The notes under the pieces were generated by a model. It was given only the letters and a program-made list of their open reading frames with translations, did no database searches and was not told the origin of the DNA. The translations under genes and the position numbers were made by a program. Shown piece by piece: positions 45,102 to 58,500 of a stretch of DNA of 64,000 nt; within the stretch, counting starts at the first letter, position 1, and each line of letters starts with the position of its first letter. This DNA is from Diphasiastrum complanatum (taxonomy: Eukaryota > Streptophyta > Lycopodiopsida > Lycopodiales > Lycopodiaceae), in contig MU831949.1 in the NCBI GenBank assembly GCA_029204225.1, positions 21,001 to 85,000 of the forward strand, written 5' to 3'.

Positions 45102-48100
45102 CAATTTGGGAGATTAAATCATTTGAAGTAAATAATCTAAGTAGGGAGAATCTGCTTTTTCTGAAAAAAAATTGGCATTTTTTTAGCATTTTTTTGGGCT
45201 ATTTTTTGGGGCTGGGACAAAAAACAAATATATTAATTATTCAGTGCGGTTCACCGCGGTTCTGGGCAAAATTTTTTAGGGACCGTACGGTTCACTGTAC
45301 GGTTCTCAGAACCGTGGTGAACCGTTAACGGTTCATTGATTCTATGATAACATGTAATAAAGTGCGCAATTAGTAGGTGAGTAGCAATTAGTAGGAGAAT
45401 AGACAATAGACACTGCATGAAGATTCTTTCTGCACCAAGAATGTCATGTGTATTGATGTGCATGACGGGGAATGAAGCTGTCTGTTTGAAACTCACCCAC
45501 AAGAATTCTATGACATTCTAAAAAGGATAATGGTTAAAATTATATGGTAATTGTGTTCAGCTACATAGGTTGAAACAGGTTTGGATGCCGAATGGGTCCT
45601 AGCAAATGATTGATTAAAATTGAGGGCTGGATAATACAAATATAACAAGTTGGATGCCGTTTCAAATACAATTCACCAGTCTTCTTTGTGAACTTCACTA
45701 ATGAGAAATGGTATTGACAAAATAATTAAAACACAGAAAGGCAGATAATTGCATCTCAATACTCACATTTTTAGATGGAAGACTTTTGTCACATTTAGAA
45801 TGCACAATTTTGAGAAGCCGAAAGGTGATGCACACTGTCGACCTAGACCATATAGGAGCGCGGCACTTTGATGATTAAAGAAATCACATGTAAAAATCGG
45901 CAGAGATAGCTATATTGTTCTCAATGTCTTTTTTTCTGTGATGTTGCTTTGTGTCTGCAGGGTGCTTGGTAAGCTATATGAATAATCAATTTGTCTAGCT
46001 CCAAGATCTTATGTGTGATGAATGACCTCAGTCTCAACTTGTAGTGATTCACTCCTTTTGGCTAGCGTCCTGTTGTCCAATAGTTGGAGTTTCGCCACTC
46101 TTCTGTCACTTCACTCTTGCCAATTATTTACTCTTTGGTCAGTATTTACAAATCTTCAATCCCAATTTATTTGCATTCAACATATCAAGCCCAAAGTGTA
46201 GACTATGCAGTCATCAGAACCACTAGAAGCCCCTCTCCATTCATTTTCCTTCTATCTTATGGCACTTATGCGTTTTGAAAATAGAAAATCTGGTTTTTGT
46301 GTTTCTTACAGTCATTATCTGCACTTCCATACCCTTGTGCAAGAATCATGTTGTAGATGATTTGGAAATCTTGCAATTGTGTGCAGGCTTGGAGCAAATT
46401 TGCCACCAGCTGCTTATGGAAAGGCAGAATCTTCAAAAGATCATACTTCAGTGAGTGACATTATTGTTCGTTCACTAAATTGCACAGGAAGTCATGATAT
46501 GTGCTCAAAAGATGTAGATTTTTACAATGGTAGTGCAATGCTTTTAAATAGTCTTTCCAAACAATCACATTTTTTTCAGAACTTTTTCCTTTTGTACAAG
46601 TGTTTATCTTGTTATTTTCCTAGTGACAATTGTTTTGGATATGAATGTAACTTAAAAGTCTTAAATCTAGGATTTAGAATATCCGAAATTGATGACTTTC
46701 ATTCAAACTTTCACAATGACGTTTTAAGAAAGTGGCAACTGTGAATACACTCAGTACTTGAAGGAACATATGAGAATGAGAAGCCTTGGCTTGTCTGATA
46801 TTTAGTTTTGAGTATTCTTGTTGGCTCTAATCTTCTCATGTTCTAGCATAAGCATTGCTATTGGTAGAGATTTCAATGTTTGATATTGAATCTCTGAACA
46901 TATTCTTTGTTGCCTCAGTGCATCTCAAGCTGCAGTTTACGTATTTGGTATTTTCACTGCAGTATCCAATTATAATCAATGAGGCTAACAATTAGAAAAC
47001 ATAGAGTGGTCATTATTTCAACTTTTATGCACTTCAAGTTTATGATCGCTTGTGGCACCATCAACGAGAGCTTTACTTGGCTTTTCGTGACAAGCTATTA
47101 TGAACAAGCTTTTTTCTTTTTAGAATTCAATGTTCACTTGTCAACAAGATGCATGGTGATATGGGACTGAACTCAATACTTTTCATATGTAGTTGCTATT
47201 AAAGTGACTACAGCTACTAGTGAAAAGTTATACATTTATCCTTAGAATCTATTAACCTGAATATCACCTTCTGGGCCTCTTCCAAGATGTAGAATAATCA
47301 ACTGACGATGCTTTTACTTTAATTCGTTGGAGGAGGTGTGAATATCTTTTTTGTTTTCTATGTACTTGTGTGATTTAAAGACATTTACTAACTACTGAAG
47401 GACTACAGGAAGGTCATGATGATGAGGTTGACGAGGAAACCCCTGAGTCTCCAGATTTTTTTTCTGCTTCAAAGAGTACTACTGGTGATAAACCATGGGA
47501 AGAGCATGTGAGTGATGAAGAGATTGAATCTGAAGTGGAGCTGGACAATGAGGGAGTTGTTCCACCTGATAATGAACCACCTCAAAAGGTTTGTTGTCTT
47601 CTCGAAGATTGATGCTTGACATTGAAAGAACCTATCTGTCAATATTCTAAGTCATTCAATGATTGTTTGTGTGCATTGTATGTGTTGAACTGTTTTTGGG
47701 TCTCAATGTGTGATGCAATGTGGAAAATGCATATTGATGGTGCTTATGAGCAGGTGCTTATCAGTGTTATATGAACATATTTCCTTCACAACTCGCATTT
47801 TGCTCCAAGTTTGATATCATTTGATTCCTTTTCCGCTGGTCTGTGTCTTCACACTTTGCTTGAAAAACTCTTCAGTACAAGGATCTTGGCTGCACCCCTT
47901 CCGTACCAAGTGATCCAAGTTTGGATCAGGAAACAAAAATTGGAACTAAGTTTTGAAGAAAGGATCTGCTCAAAGGAAGAGCTGTATAGAACGTGAACAT
48001 TGAAAGAACCTTTTTTCTATTGACATTGCAAGTCATTGATGATTCTTTTGTGGGAGTTGCATCTTTTGAGGTGTTTTTGGCATGATAATGCTCCATATGG

Positions 48101-51100
48101 ATGTATTGCCTTCACGACTTGCATATTGTTCAAAGGTTTTTGTTATTTGACTTGCGCTTTGCTTGGGAAACTCTTTTGAATATCAAGGACCTCAGCTGCA
48201 CCCTTACTTACGAAGTGATCCAGGTTTCGATTGGGAAGCAAAAAATGGAATGATGTTTTGAAGAAAGAATCTACTTGAAGAAAGAGCTCTATAGAACGTC
48301 AAGGTTGGAAGTCTCTTGAAATGTCTCAGTCTTATAATTGAACTACAATCTTAACAGATGGGTGACCCTTCCATAGAAGTAACTGAAGAAATGCGTGATA
48401 ATGCACAAGTTGAAAAATTCAAGGCGATGGACGCCGCTGAAGCAGGTGATGTGCTAAAAATGATTTCTTCACTGGTTGGACTTTGATCAATAGATGTGAG
48501 TCTGATTTTGCTACGATTCTACTGAAGCTCCTGCACGCTGTTTGGTTATCCTGCAGGAGATCTTGAAGCGGCAGTTGGCTTTTTGACAGAGGCTATTATT
48601 TCCAATCCAACATCAGCAATACTTTATGCCAGTAGAGGTAGAAATTTACGCTTGGTCTCACTTTGAAATCTAGTGCTAATAATAGGGTTTTCTCCAGTCT
48701 GAAATTGCGGGTTGCTATGGGCTCTACTTTTATTTGCAGCCGGTATTTATGTAAAGATGTCCAAACCGAATGCTGCAATACGGGATGCGGAGGCTGCTTT
48801 AACGGTGCGTAGAGTTCAATTGTATTTCACTCTATGAAATGTAGTCTCACTTCAAGTGATCTTAGAAGCTAGTGGCGTTCGGTTTTAATAACCATGAACT
48901 CTCATGTGACCTAAAGTTTTTATCTTCCTGCTTTGCTTGTGCATGAGTTTTGTGTATCGACTCTATTGATCTTTACAATGGTTTTACTCTTGCATTATAT
49001 GCAATGTTTGCATGTTGAACTGCTTCAACAGTATATATATTTTAATTCAATTCAAGCGTTCAAATATGTAGAGTTTTTTTATGAGGATACATAAATAGCC
49101 AAAAGGAAGGACATGTCAATCTGTCTTTAGAAACAATGAGATTGCTTGCATCAGGCTTGTGTATGTGTAGCTTGTAAATCTCAATTTTGGGCGTTTCATC
49201 TAAAGCTTTTGGACACACAACACTAAGCTCCAACGACTTGAAACATCTCAAAACATGTGAAACTTGATTTAACAGAAGCATTTCTTCTTGATTGCAAAGA
49301 GTTCGAGGTGACAAGCACTTCACTTTTGGTACATGAAAATTTCCTAATGATCTCATGATGGAGCTGATAGTTTGATGCTCTAATACATAGCGGGTGGACT
49401 CATTAGACTAAGAAGTTGCACACGCTTGTGGCAAGGCTTCTGCTATGCTATATTTGCTTACGGTTTAGTACTTCAGATCTATATGCATTTTTTCGTTACT
49501 GTTTCAGAGACGTTTCATATGCTCCCACTTATACTAGGCACTTGACATGTACCTTTTTTTCATCACATGCCTTTTGGCATGGAAAAGATATCAATTTAGC
49601 TTAGCTTCTCCTCCCCCCCCCCCCCCCCCTCTCTCTCTCTCTGATTGGTGCTGAATTATAATGGCTATTGTATCCCTTTCTAGCTAGTTGAACTTGTCAA
49701 ATGTAACTTGTACAATTATCATGGGGCAATTAAATGTAAGTACATCGTAACTGCCCGTTTAAAGTTTTAAGTAGACCCGGTAGCCCCAAGTGGCTTAGAA
49801 CTTGAGCTAGTGATGACATCCCATCGTAAATCCCATAAGCAAGCTTCTTTTTTGTGGAATATATTTAAGAGCCTCCATGTGCCAGTAATGTAGACATTAT
49901 TAGAAGATTAACACTTTAGTCAAGAAGCAGAAAATTCACCGAAGGGTGAAGCCTTTAGGAAACTTAGGCATGAGTTTAGTGACATTTTTCTAGAACAGTT
50001 GCTAGAGAGGACTCCCCTCCTCTAGGGGTATCGACCATGACAGATCTTCTAGGAAGCTCTCATGTATCTTTGTATCCACAAAAAATGAGTGTACAAGAAC
50101 AAGATGAAGTTTTTAGACAACTGCAACAATAGTTGATGGGCCATGTTGGGCCTAGTAAATCCTCGTGGGGAGCTCTTGTTTGCTAGTTAATAAAAAGGAC
50201 GAAAGTACACGTCTTACCTTCTTTTGTCCCACGCCCCATTGTACTTAAGCGGTATACACCTCAAGAAGTGACTGAAATCCGTTCTAAGAATCTCTGTTTT
50301 GTCGTAGCCCTGACCATTTGAACTGAAATTGCCCACATCTGCGTCCACCGGCTACTTTACAAGTTCACGAGGTCTTTGACCCTGATGATTCTTCTCTCTA
50401 TCTTGTTGAGGGGTCCCCTCCTGATGATCCTCCCGCTCCTGATGATTTTGTTGAGTGTTTGGCCCAGTTAGCTTATGCCACTTGGTTTGGCATTGCCCTC
50501 ATCATATCCGTTTACGTGGTCATGTTTCTGGTCACGTGTTCATATTTCTGGTCACGAGTTTATCGCCCTTGTTGATACTGGTAGCACTCATTCTTTTCTT
50601 AGCTAGACTTTTGTTGCTTGCCTCCCCACCCCTACTCTTCCTGTTTCTCCGTTGAGGTCAGCATGGTGATTCCCATTCTCTTCAGAGCAAAGTTTTATGG
50701 TACCTTTTAAATCGCCTTTTCGAACCGTGTTTGAATCGGGAAAGAATCAGCTTCTCCAGGTTCGAACCGGCGAATCAGTTCAAGGGTTTCCCCCCCCCCC
50801 CCCCCCCCCCCCCTCTCTCTTAATTTCTACCCTTCGATCATGTCAAGACCAAGTGCTTTCTTAGTGTTAATGGGTAACATGTAGATTATAATTCGTGATT
50901 AATTGATATTGAAATTTGAATCCTGACGTGGAACTTTGAACTTCCAACTCCCGAGTCTTGTTACCTAACGATACCTGTCCCCTTTGGTTTAGGGTTCTTG
51001 ATCCATCTGTTACCTGCAGCTTTAGCTATGATCTATCTGATATCATCAGTGACATTAGCTAGTAGCTACCAACTTCCATACACGACTAGAAAGATTGATC

Positions 51101-54100
51101 ATTGTTTGTAGTTACTCGTCACTCAAAACATTAACGTCACACCCATAGAACCCACGGTTCCCAGAACCGTGGCAGGAATCGCACCTTGGTTCCTTGAACC
51201 GTGGTATAGTTCACGTAAATAAGAAGGAAATTAATTAATTAATTTCCTAAATTTCCCCCCCAAAACCCTTTATAGCTCGTTTTTTGACCCTCATGTCTCA
51301 TTTTTTGCAGGTGGAGGTTTCTGAGAGAGTGCTGCTCAGATTGGTGAGAGAGAAGAGGGCAGGGTAGAGAGAGATTGTAGCGGCCTCTGTAGAGAGAGAA
51401 AATTAGGGTTAGTTCTAGGGGTTTTTTTGGCTAAAAAGGCAGGTTTTTTGACATTCCCTCATGCAAATAGGTCTATTTTTAGGGTTTAGGCATTTAAGAT
51501 CATAGAGAGAGTTTGGGACAGCCTAGAGAGAGACTGTACCAGCTCATCTAGAGAGAGAAGGATAGGGTTTATGGGTTAGGATTTTTTTTGGAGCCAAAAA
51601 TCAGGTTTTTTGCATTTGTCTTGTCTTGCACTTCTTCCGTACTTCACCTCCGTACTCCCTGTTTCCTTAATCGTCTCACACCATGCTTGCTGGAGATATG
51701 CCTGAGCTACCAAGACCCCGAGTTCGTTAGGTCTGACGTTCGGTCTGGGACGCGTGGATGGTCCTGTAGGTTTTGTCATGCTCGTTTTGTCAGCACCCTC
51801 ACTAGGCTGAAAGGCCATCTCCTTGGTGCTGTCAAGGGTGATGGCAGACGCTTAGGCTCCCACCCTTGCGCACACATGCCTGCTTTGGAGCATTGTAGGC
51901 TCATTGACATATATGGAGCTCGATTGACGCAGGCCGGTATGTCACTAGATCTTGATGTATATGTAGTGGTATCATCCACCCCACGGGATCCACTAGCTCC
52001 TCGTCCACCACCACCACGTCCTCCCCCACCTCCTGTTCCTGCTCCTCCCCCTCAGCCTAATGCACATCCACCACTCGTTCCTCAGCCCACTGCACCACAT
52101 CCTACCGCACCACCATAGCCCATTGCACCACATCCCGCCCCTCCTGTTGCTACATCTATTCCAGTCGGTGCATTTCCACAGCGTCCTCCTGCAGTCACTC
52201 AGATGACTCGCCCAGTGCAGACATTCCGTTTTCTTCGCTTTGAGTCGGCGCCAGATGGTCTCTCATAGGACACCCAGGACATACCATCCACTTTCCCTAC
52301 ACATCAGGATGATTTGGACTCCGATGATGAGGACGGTGATGATAGACAGCATGGTGAGGCTGGTTCTTCTGGAGCTTCTTCGCCACCATCTCTGTAGCCC
52401 CAGCATCCCCCACAGCCGCAGCATCCCCCTCAGCCACCTCAGGCCCAGTTTCCCCCCCAGCCTCGGACATACCTCCTCCTGCTCCTCGTAGGGGTGCTTA
52501 CCGCACTAGGGCATCGTCTCGCAGCTCCGATTATAGACAACAGTCCATGGGGGAGTCTTTCCAGCCGAGGCCCAGTAGGCTGTGGCAAACATGATCTATG
52601 AGCTGAACCTACCATTTGCCATTGCTGACATGGAGCCCTTCAAGAGGGCTATAGCTGCAGTTGATGTTGCAGGTCCACGCTTCCGGCCACCCGTGGCTGA
52701 GGCTATCCGTACCACCTACCTTACGTCCAGGGTGGAGGATTTCACCACACAGATGATGCCTCTTAGGAAGGCCTGGGAGAGTTATGGGTGCTCGATCATC
52801 TCTGATGGCTGGAGTGACACTCGCCGTCGGCCAGTGATCAACATACTGGTGTCCTGCTGCATGGGCACTATGTTCTATTGGGCCATTGATGCTAGTAGAG
52901 GTGGTGGGGGTCATTGACGAACAATTTATGTTCGATATCATCAGTGAGGTTATAGAGGAGGTTGGCCCTGCCAACGTACTTCTGGTTGTCACCGACAACG
53001 CAAGTAATTGCGTGAACATGTCTCACTTGCTACAGCAGCAGTACCCTGCTATTGTATGGACCCCCTGTGTTGCACATAGCATTGATCTTATACTGGGGGA
53101 TATTGGCCGCTTGCCCTGGGTTCGCACGATAGCTGACATGGCACTTGCCGTGGTGACATTTATAACCCGGAAGAGGCGTGTCCCCGCCCTATTCCGCACC
53201 TTCAGTTCACTTGATCTGAAGAAACCAGCTCCCACATGTTTTGCATTCGACCTGATTGTCATGCATAGGCTTATTAGAGTCAGACATCAGCTCAGACACA
53301 TGGCCACTAGTGTTGCATTTGGGGAGCTGCCTTTCTCTAGTAGGCCTGATGGTTTGAGATTTTGAGGATCGTGTTTGACGATGATTTTTGGCGTCAGGCT
53401 GAGAGCATTACATCTGTGATGAGTCCGTTCTACCATGTTCTGAGGTTAGTTGATAGCGAGGGCAGCACTATGGGCCTTATCTACGAGTTCATGGACAAGA
53501 TTGGACAGCTGCTAAAGCAGCATTTTTTCTCTGAGGACAGGTATGGAACTTGATGGTCAGCTGATTCCACCACGCCGAGGGCTGATGTTGCGGCTGACAT
53601 TGCAGCAGAGACAGAGAGAGAGTTGTTGCGGGTTAGACGGTTATTGATGGACAAAGTGGGTCATGATTAGGATACAGGTGCTGGCCAGGGGACAGATATG
53701 GGCATGGGTGTTGATGAGGAGGATGAGGATGATGATGATGATGATTTGGGTATTCCTGCTCCCGGATTGGAGACCATGGCTGAGGCAGAGCTTGATGCAG
53801 AGCTTGAGGCAGAGTTTGGGGCAGAGTATCAAGCACACATAGGCTATGGCCTGGAGCATGATCGATTACAGAGGATATGGCAGGGATGTATGAGCCACCT
53901 CTACCAGAGCAGGATGTGTACCGACCTGATCCACTACCAGAGGATATACAGCATGAGAGAGAGACAGTGGATGCAGCACATGTTGGGGATGCTGACCATA
54001 TGGCACAGGACGCTTTTGCAGGGGATACAGCAGAGGGTGGAGATGCATGTGCCACAGTGGGAGGGATTGATGGTGTGCAGGATTCACAGGCCCCTACAGA

Positions 54101-55515
54101 TGTTCATGTTGATGATGATGCAGATTGGATCCGCCGTGTTCGCCAGAGGACCATGTCAGACCTCCTTTGGTATGGAGATGACGAGGATGCCATTGATGAT
54201 ATAGGGTGGCTCTCACCACATGCACGTACTCAGCCACATCCAACACCATCAGTTGCTGATTCACATACCGCTGCCACTTGTACGGCTCTTACTCATGCAG
54301 CTCCCAGGCATACAGCGCCGACACATACATCCAGTTATACAGTTGCCCCCCACATTCCACCATCTGCACCTACACGTCGCCTCCCAGGGCCACCTCGTCA
54401 TGTTACACCGGCTTTTTCGATTGGTGTACAGCCTCGGCCTCATCTTACAGCAGCTGCACCACGGCCTACTCCTGCCATGCCAGAGGGTTCCACTCATAGA
54501 CCCCTTCTCCCAGCAGGTTACTATCCACGAGGAGCTGTCCTTCACCAGCCTGCAGTACAGCCGTATTCATACACGCCGCCTACATTCAGGGTGCCTGCAT
54601 CTCGTGCCACACCCATTCCTGCATCAGCGGCACCTCCTACTGCATTTGCTTCCACAGCACCGGCTCGTAGGCGTCCAGGAAGGCCTCCAGGATCTGGTAG
54701 GGGGTCTTCTCAGAGAGGCAGAGGTCCTAGTCAGACAGTGGCACGTAGACAGAGAGGGAGGCCGCGTGGCTCTGGCAGAGGTGCATCTTGCATCACTTTG
54801 TCAAAGACACATATTGAGGGAGAGGTTTTACATGACTTCAGTCAGGGTGTGACAGAGGAGGATGAGTTGGATGATTTTGATGATCCGGATGCCACACAGC
54901 CATTTTGAGGACATGTCATGTACATTGTCATCTAGTTCATTGTTGTTCCATTCACACTGTTTTATTTTAAGGTCAGACCCCAGCCGTATGTGGCGGGCTC
55001 TATATGACGAGATTATGTACAAAGCTCACTTGTTTTTTAGATGGATGGCCAGTTGATGTGCATTGTGTACTTATGAAATGGTTTACTGTGATAGCCTCCC
55101 CCTCTCTCTGTGTCCCTCTCTCTCTTATCAATTTGGGTAACTTTTTCAACTTTTTTGGCCTTTTTGGCCATTAATTAATTTAGTAAAAAAATGGCAAATT
55201 TTTTTCAGAAAAAGCAGATTTGTAGGGAGATAAATCTGTTTTTTCTGAAAAAAAATTGGCATTTTTCAAGGATTTTTTTGGGCTGTTTTTGTGGGAGGCT
55301 ACCCAAAAAAAAAAATTAATTAATTAATTAATTCTCCCACGGTGCACACGGTTCTGCTTAAAAAAAATTTGTGAACCGTACGGTTCACTGTACGGTTCTA
55401 ACTTCTGAGAACCGTACTAAACCGTTAACGGTTCATTGATTCTATGGTCACACCATACATATTACAATGTACATGGCTAGTTAATAGTAAATTAGCAAAC
55501 CTACAGAAGCTCTCA

Positions 55516-55574
<59 letters not shown>

Positions 55575-58500
55575 CATTTGGAAAATGTGTGCGTCCAACT
55601 CCTGCCACAATCCTCTGGAAAATGCTAAAAAAACGGTTCGAACCGTTTTTTTTCCTCGGTTTGAACCAAAAAAAACGGTTCGAACATTTTTTTTTTCCAG
55701 TTTGAACCAAAAAAACGGTTCAAACCGCAGTTTGACACAACTATGCGTTAGAGCACCTCTATGTTTCACCTTCTTCCTTATCAGATTGGTGCTTTTTCTG
55801 GGCATGCTGCCTTTTATGTTCTTCCTCTTGAGCTTTATGATCTTATCCTTGGTGCTGATTGATTTGCCTCCTTGGGGGATGTTACTGTTAACCTTGCTGG
55901 CCATCATATCTCTGTCTTGGTTGATAAGACTCCATTTACTTTGCTTGTAACTTGTGAATGAGTTCATAACATGTGTGCCAAAAAATCAAGAATCAGGGCA
56001 CAAATCCTACATGAAATGTCATGATAGCCTGTGCGCGAGACAACTAGGCACACAAACAGCACTTGATTTAATAGAAAGGAACTTCTATTGGCCAAAGCCT
56101 AAAAATCAAGTGGAGGCATATGTTTGCAAGTGTGGTCAATTCCAAGTAAATAAAGTTGCATGACTTAAGGCAGTTGGCGTGTTATGCCATTTGGGTAGTA
56201 GTTGAAAGACTAACCAAAATGGCGCATTTCATTCCAACAAAGATGACTATCAAAACTTATGAACTTGCTTAGCTTTTCATAGAAAGTTGTTCAGATTGTA
56301 TGGTTTGCCGAATGAAATTGTTAGTGATCAGGATTCGGAGTTCAACTAAAACTCATTCTAATCATTTAGATTAAATCGATCTGTAATCAGTTAAATTGAA
56401 GTTGTGGAAGCCAGGTGTCATTATTGTGGCTTGTTTTCCAATCTCTGCATGAAACTGTGACTATTACGCATAGAACCCACGGTTCTCAGAACCGTGGGTT
56501 CTGGGAACCGTGGTACGGTTCCTCTATTTAATTAAATAAATAATAAATCAATTAATTACCAAATCATCTGTGAAAGCTGTGAATACCAAATTATACAGAT
56601 GACACAGATTTCACAGATTTTACAGATGACACAGATTTGACAGATTTCACATGATGTACAAATGATTTGACAGATGATACAGATGATTTGACAGATGTGA
56701 AATCATCCGAAATCATCACTGATTTCACAGATTTCACATGATGTACAGATGATTTGACAGATGAATCGATGATACAGATGATTTGACAGATAATTTCACA
56801 GATGATACAGATGATTTCACAGATGATTGACAGATTTTACAGATGATTTCACAGAATTCACAGACTTCACAGATTCTTTTGGCCTTTTTTTGCATATTTT
56901 TGGGTTATTTTTTGGGGGGAAACTAAAAAAAAAATTAGTTAATTAATTAATTAATTAATTAGTACGGTTTACCACGGTTCCCCCTTAAATTTTTTAAGGA
57001 CCGTACGGTTCTCAGAACCGTGGTGAACCGCTGACGGTCATTGATTCTATGCTATTACGTAAGTTCTATCATCTGACATGCTTAAAAACGTTTGTGTAGC
57101 TTATTGGAAAAGGCATTTTATGTTGTATCTTTGTGCAGATTAACCCCGATTCAGCTAAAGGATATAAGTGGAGAGGAGAAGCAAAGGCCTTGCTTGGCCA
57201 GTGGGAAGAAGCTGTCAAAGATCTACGCCTAGCTTCTAGACTGGATTATGATGATGAAATCGCGGCAGTCCTAAAGAAGGTATGAAATAATTGAGCACAG
57301 GATGTCAGTGTTGTAGGTTTTCATTTTGAATAAGAATTTGATTGAATCAATTATACATTTAGATGCCCGAGTGTAAAACACCACATTATTGTTTGAGTAT
57401 TCTGTTGGGAGGAATGTGGAGTTCTTGCTTCATTGCTGATTAAAGAAGCTCTATTATTGGTTTATAGCTCTATTTCTTAGAGCTGAGTTTAATTCACAGC
57501 ACACCAAGGGAAGTCGTACAATGTTGAGTTTGGGATTTGAGGCTCATTTTATGTTATATACTGTTGCATATATTGGCTTTTTCTGTGTGCATGTTTGATC
57601 ACTAAAACAAATGACTACTATCGGACTCATTTCATGACGATTTTGATATAGATATTGTGATAGCTCACTTTATATATCTAGCAGCATCATACTCATTTCA
57701 GTTCATAGTATCTAGTTATGTTCTCTTTTGCTATGATTTTAGAGACGTTTTCATATGCTCCCATTGATACCACACACTTGACACGTATATTTACCAGTCT
57801 TATATGCCTTTTGGCATGGAAAAGACATTAATAAAGCTCTCTCTCTAACCAAATGAGTACACCTGACTTTTCTTTTAGTCTTGCATTTAAGACTAGCTTT
57901 TATGCACTTTCAAATTAATCAGTTCTTTGTAGCAAGTGCTCATTTACACACTATTGCATTTATTAATCCTCCAAAAACATACACTCCAATCGCAAAAGCC
58001 CTTAACTCCATCACCTCAAACATTGATTGCATGTACAAAATACCCATGGACACAAATGTGTAACCTCTAGTTGGTGCCGCCATGTACGATCAAGATATGC
58101 CCTATATAAAAAGCGTATGATATACTGATTAATACACGAGGGAAGATCTGTAATAGAGATACCAAATCACTCAAGGAGGAGGTGGGATGCCTGAGAAAAC
58201 CATGATAGCCTGTAGCCTTGATCATGAAGATAATGTGAAGAAGCACGTGCTATCTGTGTATACCTCCCCTCTGCATTTGGAAGTGCTTGAACTCTCTGAG
58301 AAAACCATGATAGCCTGTAGCCCTGATCAGTGAAGAATCAAGTGCTATCTGTGTATACCTCCCCTCTGCATTTGGAAGTGCCTAAACTCACTGAGTATAT
58401 GTGATAAGCTGGAAAGTTGCATCTTATGTATAGGTAGAATGGCAAACTTGGCAAGGAGGATCTTGTGTGGAACACAGGGCTTTACCCGAATCATGCGAGC

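Noticed and set aside
49060-49356. 98-codon minus-strand ORF that at first sight looked like a leucine-rich-repeat piece
   Set aside because: No regular LRR spacing and no neighbouring resistance-gene domains. Left unassigned.
53609-54087. Minus-strand ORFs rich in His and Pro over the hAT tail
   Set aside because: Antisense of the acidic Asp/Glu-rich transposase tail. Composition artefact.
55425-55967. 180-codon minus-strand ORF
   Set aside because: It crosses a CT microsatellite, A-rich palindromes and the antisense of the gypsy protease. No coding signal.
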